Made by a program: the position numbers and the translations under genes
NCBI GenBank assembly: GCA_021234155.1
Contig: JAJEKV010000056.1
Span: 7,282,618 to 7,346,617, forward strand
Source: Isoetes taiwanensis
Taxonomy: Eukaryota > Streptophyta > Lycopodiopsida > Isoetales > Isoetaceae
Reading direction: 5' to 3'
DNA: 64,000 nt
Notes under the pieces: generated by a model
Told to the model about the DNA's origin: nothing
The model's input: the letters and a program-made list of their open reading frames with translations, nothing else
Database searches by the model: none
Shown: positions 1 to 12,909 of the stretch, one piece after another
Numbering within the stretch: position 1 is the stretch's first letter
How the letters are laid out: every line of letters begins with the position of its first letter

Positions 1-1268
1 GGCCGGAGTCCCAGGTTGGGCATTCCCTGCTCCCATCGGCCGCCGGATCTGGCCTGTTTCTTTTTTTTCCGGGGATACCGGGTCGCAGTATCCCGACGAA
101 GTCGGGTAGTCTCGGGTTCCCGGGTCCCGGTATCCCAATGTCCCCTCCCTCCCTTTCTTCGTGTTTTTCTTTTTTTCTTAGGTAGGTTTTTAAAGTTTGG
201 TTTTCGATGGTCTAGGGTTTTTTGTTTAGGTTGTGGTTTTTTGTCCTGTAAGTTTGTGGTTGTTGGTTTTAAAGTTCGATAGTGCATGTGTGTTGTTAAA
301 GTAGGGTTGGGGTTTTGGTCTTTTCCGTGTTATGTGTATGATCTCATGACCTTTTTTGCATGCGCATTCATATTGGGTTCCTAGATTCTTTACTACAGAA
401 AACTGATGGCTCGGACGTGTTTGCTCATATTCATGCATTAGGTTTTTCGTAGCATCTACTTCCCTCTTCACTTGTCTCTTTATTCGAATTTGTTATGCTA
501 CGTGTCTTGCCCCTTTTTTGTCTTATTATAAGATTCTTAAGCCTGTGTATGCACAATTGCCATTATGATCTAGTTCTCCTGTCGGTGGTTGGGGTTTTGC
601 CTAGCTAGGGTTGGTTTTGGAATTTGTTTCGATTCTTTTTCGTTTTCGCCTTGGTTGTCAATGGTGTGTTTGCTTTTTGTTGGTTTCGTTGTTTGTCTTT
701 TCCTTCCTATGTTTTTTCCGGTTTTTTTTCTGTTTTGTTCATGCGGTTCTCACTCCCTTTGTTTTTTCAGTGACCATGTGTGTCCAATCTACTCTCCGGG
801 AGCTTTACTCTGCCCACCACTGATACCGAACGTAACCCCCCTCCGTTGCCCACCATCATACCACCAAATACCTCTGTTCCGTCTGACCCAGCACTTTTCT
901 TACCTTTCCCATTTGAGCTGAATTCTCCTTGTTGCCTGCGCACAGCTTGACCTACGTTTATCACCCTGTCTGACTGAACATCCTTATTTGTCTTATTCAT
1001 CGGTTACGTCCATTTACACTCATCCTAATTAGAATGTTGAATTTAGATTGCAGCATCCTCTTTGTTACATGACTGCATCTTATGTAGAAGCCCAGTGTTA
1101 TAAAGAAGTCACGGTTCAAATAGACTTTTGGAACTTTATAGAATGATTACATATTGTTAGAGAATCATTCTGTTGTGTAGGTGGTTTGTTGTCATAGAGG
1201 CTAGAGTTCAAAACCTCATCAAAGCGGTCTCGCAACTTCTATCTCGAGTAACCATCCTCAGGAAAGCA

Positions 1269-1490
1269 ATGGGTACAGTTTGGGAGTTTTTTCCTTGTTT
1301 GCCTCACCAAAAGCATAAGATTGCCTTGCGTGGGTACAGTTTGGGAGTTTTTTCCTTGTTTGCCTCACCAAAAGCATAAGATTGCCTTGCGTGCCTCATC
1401 ATGCACCGTATGGTATCTGGGTCATATGCAAAAGCTAAAGATTGCCTTGCGTGCCTCATCATGCACCGTATAGTATCTGGATCATTTGCC
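1269..1490 (+). repeat. Two nested tandem duplications, units of about 60 bp
   Basis: A unit of about 61 bp starting gggtacagtttgggag occurs twice in a row (about 1269-1329 and 1330-1391) with nearly no differences. It is followed by two copies of a related unit of about 60 bp starting gcctcatcatgcaccgta (about 1392-1452 and 1453-1490). All units end in the same phrase, attgccttgcgt, so they appear to be one minisatellite family. Confidence 0.8.
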
Positions 1491-2005
1491 TTGCTTGTTT
1501 GTCTTGTTCTTGCTTCTACAAGGTTTATATTTCATATGTGCAAGTTCTTTGTTTCTAGTTCCAGTTCCAAAGTGGTTTGTCTGGATTTCACATCCTTAAA
1601 GCAGCGTGTAGTGTTGGATCATCGCAAAAGTTTTTTCTCACTCTGTTTGTCTTGTTCTTAGCCTTTATGAGGTTTTCTTTCCAGGTGCGCAAAGTTTCTT
1701 CGCTTGACTGTGCTAGGGCCTCGCTCAAGTTATACTTCTTTTCTTGTAGGTTGATGCATGGGGGGTTGGTTATGTTTGAGATCTTAAAAAGGATGAATTA
1801 CGAGGTCTTAAAAGGATGTTAAAGGGATGATTACGAGGTCTTAAACGGATGGTTACAATAGTTTCTATGTGGAGATTGATTACTCTCGTCCTTGCCTCCT
1901 TTTTATCGGTTTTGTGTTGAGATTGGTCCGTCTAGTCCTTACCTCATCTTTCCCTTGGTTTGACGCCATGCGTAGGTCAATTGTGCCACTTTTTTATAAC
2001 ATTGA

Positions 2006-2076
2006 ACCTTTTGTTATAAACATTATAATAAGGGATCCTTGTGCATAATATTATTACACATTAATAACCACAGGTC
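2006..2076 (+). repeat. Dispersed repeat copy 1 (partner at about 4848-4918)
   Basis: The segment with ttgttataaacattataat followed by ggatccttgtgcataatat recurs at about 4848-4918 with only a few substitutions. The second copy continues with a further repeat of the phrase cctcgtgcatattatta. The copies are about 2.8 kb apart in the same orientation and flank the two gene relics at 3.0-3.9 kb. Confidence 0.7.
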
Positions 2077-2983
2077 TTTTGATCTGCTGGAATTTACGTC
2101 TTTGGTAGGAGTCTCGCCTTTCAAGAGCACATATTATAGAAACTGATTCATTCCATATGCATTTGATACAAGCTCCACATCTCTGCCATTCCACATTGCA
2201 GTTCTGCATGGCATGTAACAGAAGCTTGAATGGCTCATAAGTGCAAACTTAGGATCTTTTATATCAGTGATAGGTTTTGCAACAGATTTTGTATGACTTT
2301 GCCATGGCATCAATTCTCCTGCTATAACCCAAACAGAGATCCCAATCTTCTAAACTCTAGAGAAAATGTGTTCTTGATTAGGAAAGCAAGCAAGTTTCGG
2401 GTCCCTATTCTGCTTGGATTCTATTGCCAATATTGATACATAAAGTAACATGAAGCTATACGAAGTTGATCTAGAAAGGAGACCTTGACATTTCTAAGGA
2501 GGTAATCTTCTTACCTTTCTTATTGCTTGTAACGATTGCTGGAAAAGATTGCTTAGAGAAATGCCGTATTTCTGAAACCACTAGGGTGAAATTGCCTGCT
2601 AGATAACATTTTTGCCGGTTGCTATGTATCTTCCACTGGCCAGCATCTTTGCCATGTCTTACAAGGTGAGCATTTCCTGGTTGGGAAAGGCATCAGTGTA
2701 ATGATTGCAGCCCTCTTATGTCTTCTTATCTTCCATTCATATCATATATGTTCTATTTGGTCCTCTGCTTCTTGTTCTAGGGAAATGTCGAGGCAAAACA
2801 TTTGTGTTTCTAGTTCAGTTGGCATGAACATAATCATCTTGTACATTCATTTGGTGGGTTCGAAAAGGATAATTCAGATGACATCAGCACATTGACATTT
2901 TGTTTTATTTTCTCTCTGTGGGTTTCACTAGATATTTCTAGAGAAGAGCTCTTGGTCTTGTAGAACACATTTTTCATTTTACA

Positions 2984-3309
2984 GACTGGCACTGGTAAAA
3001 CACTTGCATACATGTTGCCTAGCTTGTCCAAAGTTTCACCTTCACGAGCAGTAGTTCGGGCCCTTGTAGTTGCTCCTTCGAGAGAGCTTGCAATAGAGGT
3101 TTGATGGTCAATTATTCACTTTAAAAATCTTTCATGTAAAATATAAAAATTTCTATTTCTTTGTAGGTTGGCAAGGTTGCACAAATGTTGGTTTGGAACC
3201 CAACCTTAGATGAGGCATCTGATCTTCAAAGCAAAGGTCAAACCGCTTCTACTGTTGTAATGGCTCTCTTAGGTGGAGCAAACACGATTAGATTCAAAAG
3301 TGGCTTAAG
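2984..3309 (+). pseudogene. DEAD-box RNA helicase fragment, motifs I and Ia
   Basis: Two exon-like blocks are joined by a short intron. Block 1 (about 2984-3100) encodes QTGTGKTLAYMLPSLS, which is motif I (Walker A), and then VVAPSRELAIE, which is motif Ia. A GT...AG intron (about 3101-3166) follows. Block 2 (3167-3309) encodes VGKVAQMLVWNP and ends in ALLGGANTIRFKSGLR, which matches the GG-containing motif Ib region of the family. In an intact helicase the DEAD, SAT and C-terminal motifs would follow; none are found downstream, so this is a fragment. The APSREL and GGAN variants recall chloroplast or mitochondrial plant helicases such as the RH47 group, but that assignment is from memory. 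The helicase family is fairly sure; the subfamily is not. Confidence 0.75.
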
Positions 3310-3665
3310 GTTTATTTCACTCATGAGATGCAGATATATTTACATCATTAATATATGAAGAATGTGAGCTAACATTTTTCAGTCCATTTTGATTCCACTT
3401 CAGCCTACAATTGTAAAATGACAACATACTAACTTGTGGGTTGGGCAACGTCAAACTGCCTCGAAAACCACAATGATCGTAAACATCGTGGGCTCCTTTG
3501 TACTTGTACATTGCTTCTGTCTTATGCTGCTGGCAGACCGAATATATTAATCCCTTTAACTTAGCACAAGAAAATATGATGCCAGACATTGTACATTCTT
3601 GAGCTTGTTTGATGTATGTTCCAAATTGGATGGTAAATGATTGCCTTTGTTCATATTGTCTGGTA

Positions 3666-3835
3666 GGTTTAAATCAACCATCTACCATCTGGATGCAAAG
3701 CTTAATGCCTATAAAAAATGTGAGGCATTAGAAGATTCTGAGAAAACAGCCTATAATATGCTGGACCACAATATAATCTCTTACAGTACCATGATAGCAG
3801 TTTATGGTAAAGTTGTGATTCATTGCAGTACTGAG
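3666..3835 (+). pseudogene. Pentatricopeptide repeat (PPR) protein fragment
   Basis: The frame encodes NAYKKCEALEDSEKTAYNML followed by DHNIISYSTMIAVYGK. This is the typical order of a plant PPR: a Y(A)KC...LEDA..VF segment followed by a NVVSWNTMI-type repeat. Only about one and a half repeats are present, with no start codon context and no organelle targeting sequence, and similarity fades after 3835. PPR proteins bind organellar RNA; this piece cannot function alone. It lies 350 bp downstream of a helicase fragment on the same strand. The two do not belong to one known family, so either two relics lie side by side or a chimeric block was moved together. Confidence 0.6.
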
Positions 3836-4259
3836 GTGGTTGCACTATCCTTTCCATAATTTGATGCCTCTTACAGATTCACATTTATTGAGATATTGGA
3901 ATCAATCACTATTCCGTCTTGATTGCTTTAACCTACCAAGTCCAAATCACTCGAACATCAAATGATAGTTTTTCTTCTTTCAATTTATCATTTTCTATGT
4001 GGCTATTGCTTGGCTCTTGCTTTCAAGAGTTAAGCTCTCATGTGTTGCTCAAAAATTGAAAGACGATTCGATGTAGGAAGTAAAGCTACATTTGTGATCC
4101 CTTAATACCCAAACAAAGCTCAGTCTATGGAGGTTCTTCGGAAGGTTGAGCTGGATCAGAAATTTACTCATCAAAAAACACCTAGTACAAATGCAGAGAA
4201 TATGATTGACAAACGTATGGAAGCCATTCATGGAGGTTTGAAAAAATACATGAGGGACA

Positions 4260-4352
4260 CCATCTGCAAATAAAACAACAGAATATGCCCATGGGCCCAG
4301 AATATGTGCAAATAAAACAACAGAATATGCCACGGGCCCAGAATATGTCCAT
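4260..4352 (+). repeat. Tandem duplication of about 43-45 bp
   Basis: The phrase aataaaacaacagaatatgc followed by a gggcccagaatatgt segment occurs twice in succession with one small indel (ccatgggccc versus cacgggccc). It lies in AT-rich DNA without a supported gene. Confidence 0.7.
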
Positions 4353-4847
4353 CCAGCAACAGGAATAAGCGATAAGACTTTGGGCAACCGAAAATATTAT
4401 AAGAGATATCCAAGTACGCACCATTCTATAAATATTTCAAAATCCAAAAACCATCGGTAAGAACAAACAAGCACCATTCCACAAATATTTCAAAATCCAA
4501 ATAACAATAAGAACAAAACAAACAGATTAAATTATTCAATAATCACAAACCACCAATAAATGATACAACGATGTCACAACCAACTTATCCAAAGAAGAAG
4601 CGAAATTTCACAACTACAAAATTCTAAATAAAGTGTATAGTTTAATTTAACAACTAGAAAATGCTAAATAAAATGAAATACAAAAACAAGAAATATTGCT
4701 TGTTCAAACGAAATACAAAGGAAAATGTTTAGCCAGCAATTGCAATTTATCAAGACCAAGCCTAAATAAAAATTTAACAAGTCCTACCTTGCTAAAGCCT
4801 TCTGGTGTGCTTCTTGCTAGTTTTATTTTTTGTTGTCAACGTTAAAC

Positions 4848-4945
4848 CTTCTTTGTTATAAACATTATAATCAGGGGTCCTTGTGCATAATATTATTAAA
4901 TATTAATAACAAGAAGTCCTCGTGCATATTATTAGCCATTACTAC
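4848..4945 (+). repeat. Dispersed repeat copy 2 (partner at about 2006-2076)
   Basis: This is the second copy of the segment described at 2006-2076. It is extended by an internal duplication of the cgtgcatattatta phrase. Confidence 0.7.
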
Positions 4946-4949
4946 CACA

Positions 4950-7900
4950 AAGGTCTTGATGCATAGGTTGGTTGTGCTTGGGTCCGTTGTGCCCTATCCC
5001 CCCAAGAGCATGTTCTTGTTTGTGTTGTTTTTCTGTCGGTTGCCTTGGATGTGCTTGAGCTTGGAGTCTAGAGTCAGTCCTTGTTTGCTTCGTTGCTTTC
5101 TTGGTTGTCTGGTTCTTGCATGAGTCGTGTTAGAAATGGTATATGCTTGCTTTGTTCTTTCTTTCAGCCCTTTTTGGTTGGTCGGTTTAGGGTGTCCATC
5201 CTCATTGTCTCTATTTTTCCGTATCTAGATTAACCATCTTACGTGTCATATCCTTTTTTAGCTTTCTTACTTGCGTGTATTTGTAAGTGTATAAATTATG
5301 GGTTATTGCTCATTTTTGCAGAGTCGTCTGGTTCTTTTCTTGGGTCGGTTTGCATTTAGCTTTGTATTATTATCGTGGTGGTATGTTTCCTTGGGTGGCC
5401 TATCTATCTTCTTGTCGCCTATCTTATTTCTTGTTTACCTTCATTTAAAAATTGACTAGTCTTTCTGGTTTTTTAGTGGTGAGTGGCGTGTTTAATTTCG
5501 TAGGTTTGTCCTAGTGGTAGTTTCTCTCTTTGGTGGTCTATTTTACGTCCTTTTGCTCTCTCTTTCGAATTTGAAGGTTTGAAACCCCGTCTTGTTTTGT
5601 AAGTTATGTAGTGGGTAAGAGTAGGGTTGTTAGATGTTGGTTTTATCAAGTTCCCTTGGGCCAGTTGCTCTTTAGATTAGTATATTTGTCAGAGGATGGT
5701 TTTTTCCTTTGGTGGACTGACCATGTATGGTTCCCTCTTTTTTTTTGCAAATGTTACGTTTACAGCCTTCGTTGGTTTTAGTTGCAGGGTTCTTGGTGGA
5801 AAAGCTTCGAGCTATGGTTCGGTTGGGGATGGCATCTCGAGTAGATGCGGATAAAAATCATTTTTTGACTTGGCGACTAGAGGGGTCAATGTCGGACTGG
5901 CTTCTTGGTAGTTTTCCTCGTCTTGTCATTATGAAGGGGTGGTGTCGTCTTTAGTCGACATTGATGGGGATCGTTGTCAAATCTTTGTCCACAGAGGTCA
6001 ACAAGGGACTAACTACTTTTTATGTGGCTTTTTTATGCCAAGCCAGGTTTTGCGTTTAGTTGCTTCATTGCATTTTGGGCAATTCCTCATTATATCCTGT
6101 ATTTAATCAACCCATGCCGGTTGCCCCCTTTTCTTGACATTTTTGGCACTTGACCTACGGATTTTAGCATGAGTTGTCGGGCGACTCAGGTATTTTTAGT
6201 ATCTTGAATACAACCTTCTCCATTTGGATATTCTGGCATTTTTCTACACATGAACTTTTCATTAGCTGCATTCGTTATGAGTTGGTGATTCATGTTAGTT
6301 CATGCCATGTTGCTTTTGGTTATTCTCGACACTTTCTAATCTCGTAGACATGGTGTGGTCCATAACGTCTCTATTTTCTACCACCCTTGGTCCTTTTTTG
6401 TTGCGCTTTGCTTCCATACTTAGATGTGGTCCTTTTTTGCTTAGGATCTCATGTTTCCCCGTCGTTGGTCTATTGGTACCATTTGTGGTGGTCGCTTACA
6501 TTTTTGGTCATTTTGCAGGAGTTTTACAATTGGTGGTGTTTGCTAGAATCATTTGGCTCATTTATATATGGCTTTTGCCAGTGCCATATCTCAGTTGGCA
6601 TTTGTGTGGGTTGAGCTATTGCATTCTTGCGGCATTGGTGCTTGTGACATTTAGTTGCGAATCTTCTTTTATATTCCTTTATGTGGCGAGTTCCATGTCC
6701 TTGTGTTGACCACCTAGCCATGTGCCCCTTCAATTCTTTTTCATTGGCTCCTTTCCACTGCCTTTACTCGTTCCCTTTACTACGCGACGTCCATTATTCC
6801 CTTTTTTTGTCGACTGTTGTTCCATTTGTCTCGTTGAGCTCTTATGGTGTCCCTTGAGTCCTAGCTCTTGCAGTCCGGGTTGTGCTTGAGTTGCTTCCAT
6901 ACGTCTTTACGCTGCTCTGCTTGTCCGAGTTGTCCTGAGTTGTCCCATCTGTCTGATTGCTCGTAGCATTCTTGTCTCATGATTTCTCAGCAGTAGTTTG
7001 TTCACTTGCGGATGCATGATTTGTTCCTCTCACTCGTGCTTTTTCCCTGGTCTTTTCAGTGGTAGTTTGTTCGATTGCCCAATTTATTTCCCTCGCCTTT
7101 CCATTTCACAACGGTTTTCTAGTGCTTCTTTCTTTATCCCATTCCTCAATCCATTTCATTTGTTTTGCTTCATCTTTTGCTCTAGGATTCTGGACCTTTG
7201 TTTCTAGGGATGTATAGGTAGATAGGTGCATGCTTGTTTCTCTTATATTCTCAATTGTTCTTTTGGATGCCCTTAGGAGGGCCTATACTCTTCTCTTTTA
7301 TCATTGATTCTTAGTTTCTCGTGCGTGCCTTCAGGCGCTTTATTTGCATTGGTGGCCTTAGCTCCTTTATCCCAATTTGCTCTGTTCCTCTATTCCTGAT
7401 GGCTTATTCCATCCATTTCATTATAATCTCGCATTCCTTTCCTTTTTCATTTTGCATTTTGTCCCTTTCCTTGTTTATTCATTTTATCTCTTGCAACGTC
7501 TTTGCTCTTCTAGTGTCTTGACTCCCTCCTTTGCCCGCCTCTTGACTCATCATGCCCTGGTGGTGTCCATTCATTATGTTGTTTTTACTCTGTTGACCCC
7601 AGTTGTTTCATCCACCTTGCTTGGCCTTTTTTATTCTGGTTGGTCTCCCGGTTTGCCCTCGTCAACCAAATTTGCAAGTTGTTCACCGAGTTGTTCTCTT
7701 AACTCTGTTTCTTCTAACGATGCCATATCGCACCCATATTTCCCCATCTTTCTCTCGCCATCATGGGTTCTTTGGTCGATCTAGATTGTTCTTGAGTCTC
7801 AAGACCCCTATCGTTGTTTCTATGTTGAAGATTCGCTTGGATCGGTTATGCATGTGGGTATACATTCATGAATTTTAGTCCTTGCTATTTCTTGTTGTTG

Positions 7901-9170
7901 CTCTATAATTGGTTCTTTTACTCTAATCTTCTCATATGTTCTCAGTGGTTCTCATGGATGCCCTTATGAGGGCCTATACTCGCTCTTTGTCATGGATTCT
8001 TAGTGTCTCATTAGTGCCTTTGCGGGCCTTTAGTTATTTCCTTTTTGTGTCCTCGGCTTTTTGTCTCGTTTGCTTTGTTTTGTTTCTCTATTCTCGATCC
8101 CTGTTTTCTATCCATTTCATTCTAGTCTCCTGTTTGTCTTATTTCACCCTATGTTTGTGCATCTTTGCTCTGCTGTTGTCTCGATTCCCTCCTTTGTCTG
8201 CCCCTTGATTTGACGTAGTTCTTCTTGCCTTGTTGGTCCAGTCGTCATGCCTTTTCTATGTTAACTACTTACAAACTAAAGGAGTTGTTTGGTGTTCCCT
8301 TTTTCCCGCGACATTCTCCCTTTTGGCCTGCATTGTAAATTTCCAAATGCGGTTGCATCTTCGCAAATTCGGGCATGTTGTAGTGGTTCTTGTGGTCCGT
8401 TGTCTTGCAGTCTTAAGTGGTATTTGTTCTTGTTTCAGGTTGCACTCAGTTTTCTTCATCCATTCTTTTTCTTGGCCTTGATCCCATCCTCGCTGACTCT
8501 GTGACATCGTCTACCGGTGTTCTCAATTGCATTATTGTTCTGTTGCCTTATGAAACCTTTCTGTTCTTGTGTCTCGGGGTCCCGATCGTCTTGTTCCCGT
8601 AGGTTATGTTGTTTCTATTTTTTGAAAGTTTGTTTGATCTAGTTGTGCATGTAGCATATATGTTTAGGTTTTAGTCCTTGTTTGTTGTGTGTTGTCATTA
8701 TAGTATTCTGCTGGTACGTTGTTTCTTGAATTTTAGTTCCAGGTGCTCTTTGCTGGCTTGTTGACTATGTCTAGTCTTGATGTCTTCTCTCTTTATGCAT
8801 TCCACGGCGCATAGTTTTTGGTCTTTCTTATTATGGGTTTGCATTTTCTTCATAAAAGTTCGCTTGAGTCTGTTCTGCATGAATAATATAAGTTAGGTAT
8901 GCTTGTTCTTACTTCCGTAGCGTCTTGTCGTTAGATTTTTCTGTAGTTTGTTGGTACGTTGGTTCTAAAATTTGATTTCATGTGCTTTGATGGTGGCCAT
9001 TGATCTTGGTTGTGTTCGATTTTCATGCCTTCTTTGCCTTATGCGGTCCAGTTGTCTTAGGGTTCTTGCGCCCCTTCCCCTCTATTTGCAGTGGCATCCC
9101 ACCTCATCTCATGATTATTACACTTTCCTAGCAGTGTGCCTTACAATCTCTCAGGGTCTCTATGTATGAT
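4950..9170. other. T-rich non-coding region with diverged tandem duplication
   Basis: No supported gene is visible. The plus strand is strikingly rich in T with many ttcctt and tgtcttg phrases, so the open frames there are compositional. Two stretches of about 350 bp, near 7200-7560 and 7890-8220, are diverged copies of each other: both carry gatgccctta.gagggcctat, then attcttagt, tccatttcatt and ctcctttg in the same order. A box-A-like segment (tcctagtggtag, about 5510) with a box-B-like segment (ggtttgaaacccc, about 5577) may be the remnant of a tRNA-derived SINE. Confidence 0.45.
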
Positions 9171-9233
9171 GGGGTTTGAGGGAGGTTCCTCTTTGTGTCG
9201 GATGTTGATATTTTGTGCATAAGGACCTTTCCC

Positions 9234-9288
9234 TAGAATGATATGGTTCTCTTCTTATATAGAAGAGAACCATCATTCTGGGGAAAGG
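9234..9288. repeat. Short perfect-stem hairpin
   Basis: The two halves tggttctcttctt and aagagaacca are complementary around the loop atata. The pairing extends outward through agaatgat and atcattct with one mismatch, giving a stem of about 22 bp. The phrase before it (gataaggacctttccctagaat-like) recurs at about 10307-10345, so the hairpin may mark a duplicated segment end. Confidence 0.7.
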
Positions 9289-9657
9289 GACGTCTATTTT
9301 GACGTACGCTATTTTGGACGTAGGAGTCATCTTTAGCCTGAGTTTTCTTTGGCACATGATTTCTTTAGCTCTGTCTGCTATATATCCCTGTAGCTTCCAA
9401 GCAATTCTCATCGGCGTTTCCTTTGAGCTGAATTCTCCTTGTTCCAGGGTTTCCCTCCCTCCCTCCCTCCCTCCTCTATGGCTGGTCGCATGGTTGGTTC
9501 GCTTGGCTTCTGTCTGGTTTCTATCCATCCCGCCTCGTGAGGGCGGATTATACTCTTCTCTTCTGTCTCGTTGGGGGCTGGTGGCCTCTGCAATTTCCCA
9601 GCGTAGCACTTGTCGCTTCTGGAGGGCACCTCGGGGATGACCCCCGGGGTCGGGCCT

Positions 9658-9849
<192 letters not shown>

Positions 9850-10347
9850 CGTAGCTATGGGCTTCCGAGTGAACCAATTTCTCTCGATTTCCATTCATCT
9901 TTTTGTTCTTTCTTACATAAAACGTTTGTTGATGCTTGGCCTGTCATGCTTCTAACTCATTGTCTTGCCTTGACTTTCCATGAGGTCAGTTGTGTGCAGT
10001 GACTGGACGATCCTCTTTCTTGGCGGTTCCCGAGCAGTCTCTGCGTGTTTGGGGGTCGAGTTAGGGTCCTGGATTCGATGGGACGACGGAGAATGATGCT
10101 GGTCTGGTGGAGTCATCGAGGGATTTTTGCGGTCACGTATGCTTTGAGATGAAGCAGTTGATGCTTAACTTGGGGTGTTTGGGCTACCTAGGATGTTCTT
10201 CTGATTGTTATATTGTTACTCACTCATTTGGGGTTATTTGTAAACTCATATGATTCATTGTACTCATTTCATTCAGCTCAATGAAAACACCATCGGATGT
10301 CGATTCGGATGTTGATATTTGTGCATAAGGACCTTTCCCTAGAATAT

Positions 10348-10849
10348 GTAGATTCGATAACTTTGACCTCAAGTGACAACATCCATTTTGCAATGGTTTG
10401 CAAACTGTATTGAAAAGGAACCTATATTCCACCTGGATGGGCCGCGGGCATTTAGCAACGAAGGCAAAGACTTGGGCGGATCGTGCCATCCAGTCTAGGG
10501 TTTATGGGGTTGTTATTTTGGTAAGTCCTTATCTATCTTGTCTGTTGTCGGTTAGGTTTCTTGTTTTCGTTTTGTGCTGAACGTCCTCCCAAACCTTCGC
10601 TTGTTCCCTGCTGTGCTTTATTATGGTTTTTGCTGGAGATGTCGGTTCCTTTAAGCTAGTAAGAAGGGTGTGATGATTTGGCATCGTATAGTATACTCAT
10701 CGCTCTTCCTTGTAGATTGGTTTCATTCGAAAGAAAGTTCTATTGGAGGAACATTACTGTCTGGATACCTTTTCTCAACCCTCATGATCTTTGAGCCGGC
10801 TTAATTAAACCAGACTTACATGTGACCTCCAAGACTAATGTATACAGGC
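10348..10849 (+). repeat. 502-bp direct repeat, left copy (LTR-like)
   Basis: This block begins gtagattcgataactttgac and ends taatgtatacaggc. It recurs at 16753-17254 with the same length and only about a dozen substitutions counted by eye. The flanks outside both copies are unrelated. The pair brackets the transposase-like gene relic and the nested LINE. The boundaries do not give a clean TG...CA, and I found no target-site duplication outside them. They may therefore be LTRs, or ends produced by a segmental duplication. Confidence 0.85.
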
Positions 10850-11029
10850 TGTAGAGCGGCCCATTTTTGCCCTAAGGCATGGCGGCCATAGCCATCAAAC
10901 CCAGAGCTCTGGCCCTAACCTTAATATGATGCCATAGCCAAAAGAAACTCCTTACTTGCAAGGAAAAGTAGCGTAAGGCCGAACTTTTTGCAAACTAATC
11001 TGGGCCATCTGATGTCGTGACAAAATTTC

Positions 11030-11115
11030 TGTCGTCAAAATTAGGGCGCGATGCACAATGGACACATGCTATATTCCGTCAAAATTAGGGCGCGATGCAC
11101 AACAGACACATGATA
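11030..11115 (+). repeat. Tandem duplication of about 40 bp
   Basis: The phrase gtcaaaattagggcgcgatg followed by cacaa..gacacatg occurs twice in a row. It lies in AT-rich DNA between the left 502-bp repeat and the transposase-like relic. Confidence 0.75.
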
Positions 11116-12674
11116 TAATCTTATAATATAATATAAGAAGATAATAATGTGGCATGTTTTTGTGGTAATCAATAATTTTAGTGGATACTTGAGCTTAAGA
11201 AGTAGGAGAAATTACGATAGCTTGAGCATATTAGCTTTGGTCAAAATTCTATAAATCGCGTTATTCTCTCCAAGTAATTAAATCATGCTTATAGGCCTAA
11301 TGACATGAGTACCATCATCTTCATAGACTGCAATCATTCTATATTAAGTCTGCCATTAGGTGGTAATTTCATTGATGCCACTGTAAGAGAGTGCAAGAAA
11401 TGCCACTAAATCCCTCCATCGGATGTTTAGCTTATATGGCAATGCCTCAGCTACATGATTTAGTCCAATGCGAAGTATGTCTAGTGTTGGTTGATGGTAC
11501 AACATTATCTGAACTATTAGAAAGCCAGTTGAGGAAGTATCTCCGACCGGAAACAAGCAATCTGGAGAAGAAGTATCTACCAAGAGACCATACAACATGG
11601 TTCAACATAGAGTACGGCAAGTATGCAAATCTTCTAAATGTGCAAAAATAAAAAATAAAAAAAATAATACAGTGGAAGAGTATAAGACAACTTCGTATTG
11701 CGTAAAGCATTGATGTGCTATGCTATATTTTCTACAAAAGAAATGACAGAACTGAGGATGTTCTTTTGGAACATGAAATCCTCAGAATGAACAACCTTTG
11801 TATAATATGTTAAATAATCTCTGTGTTGTTGATGATCAAGTAGGGGTAGTCATGCTAAAGTGGTTTGCTTCCAAACATAGCATATGGTTTATGATATAGC
11901 TTTATCAAAATTTTATAAATGGAAAAAAGTTTCATGTGTGGGCATAGAATTGCTGAATATAGAAATACGGGATCTTTGAAACCAAGATCTCATACTTTGG
12001 CCGCAGACATCATATTTTCAATGTACATATCTAAAAATGCTAAGACCATGCATAGATTAAAATAAAGCCACACAAGAAACAAGAGAGAATATATTGGAGT
12101 TGCCTTCTATCCTAACAAAGGGCATATGCCAAGAAGTTGATATAGCTGTGGAGGAAATGACAGATGAGCATGTGTTTAAGGCTTTTTTTTAGGGTTAGAA
12201 AGAAAATCAGCTAAACGCATGGCATTCTCTAAATGCAAGACATGCATTACGATGAAGGAATGGCCACACTCAGAATCCAATGAAAAGGAGGGAGTTACAA
12301 GTTGAAAGAAAGGTTCATATAGCTGTCCAACTATCTTGTAGAAGCCTTTGTTAGTCATGGCGGGCAATATCCCATCGCGCACCCGAGCAAGCTCTCACAC
12401 TCATCCATGACAAGATGGACCAAAGTAAAAGAATGGTCCATAAGCTTGAAAAGCTGGGCAAGTCGGTATGGAGAGGAGAGCATTTGAAGGTTAACGTCAT
12501 TGGGACCTTGGCATATGGACATGATTTAGGACCCTTGGGGCACTCTCTGTTGAGCTTTTGCCTAATGATTCTAATTTTCACATTGACTCTCTCAACCACA
12601 CATTGAAGACACTCAAAGATTAAGCAGAGGATAATTGGGGGCACCTACATAAACCTTCTAGAATAACTTGCACA

Positions 12675-12904
12675 GGGGTTCTTCTGTTGTCGAGTCCCGA
12701 TCGTCAAAGATGAAAGTGTCAAACAGCCTGGGCAAAGCATATGATGTGCATCAAAGACTTCCCTCACAACCCAAGAAGCTATCAAGAAGGCTTTACTTGC
12801 AAGTTGATAACTGCTCAGGTCAAAATAAGAATAGATATATGTTTTCATACTTATTTTACCTTGCATGACTAGGTGTGTTTGATGTCTAACTGGGTTTTAT
12901 AATG
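12675..12904 (+). pseudogene. Transposase-like (DUF7869-type) gene, upstream part
   Basis: The frame encodes SRRLYLQVDNCSGQNKNRYM then FSYLFYLA, a stop, and a continuation LGVFDV, stop, LGFIM, which runs exactly into the LINE insertion point. A DNC.GQNKN block followed by a hydrophobic stretch and then by GHTHxxID is a signature I associate with the DUF7869 family, a nuclease or transposase-like domain of eukaryotic repeats. The Asp in DNC is the likely acidic catalytic residue of the block. Two in-frame stops show decay. The downstream part of the same gene resumes at 16188. Upstream coding sequence (11.4-12.6 kb) has short frames that I could not assign. The family name is moderately sure; the split gene is sure. 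Confidence 0.6.
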
Positions 12905-12909
12905 TTTGC

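Larger units (their letters stand above)
1..2690. other. T-rich non-coding region
   Basis: I see no supported gene here. Open frames are short and rich in Phe, Leu, Ser and Val, as expected from T-rich DNA read at random. A short stretch near 1180-1225 carries a box-B-like sequence (agttcaaaacc), which may be a remnant of a tRNA-derived SINE, but no matching box A is clear. The region also holds a tandem duplication at 1269-1500 and one copy of a dispersed repeat at 2006-2076. Confidence 0.5.

Noticed and set aside
5000-9100. Many Phe/Leu/Val-rich plus-strand frames, some looking like membrane proteins
   Set aside because: T-rich composition gives apparent hydrophobic frames. No start context, motif or exon structure supports them.
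11391-11651. 86-codon plus-strand ORF (PLNPSIGCLAYMAMPQLHDL)
   Set aside because: It could be part of the transposase-like gene, but no motif is visible and a stop-free run of this length is possible by chance.
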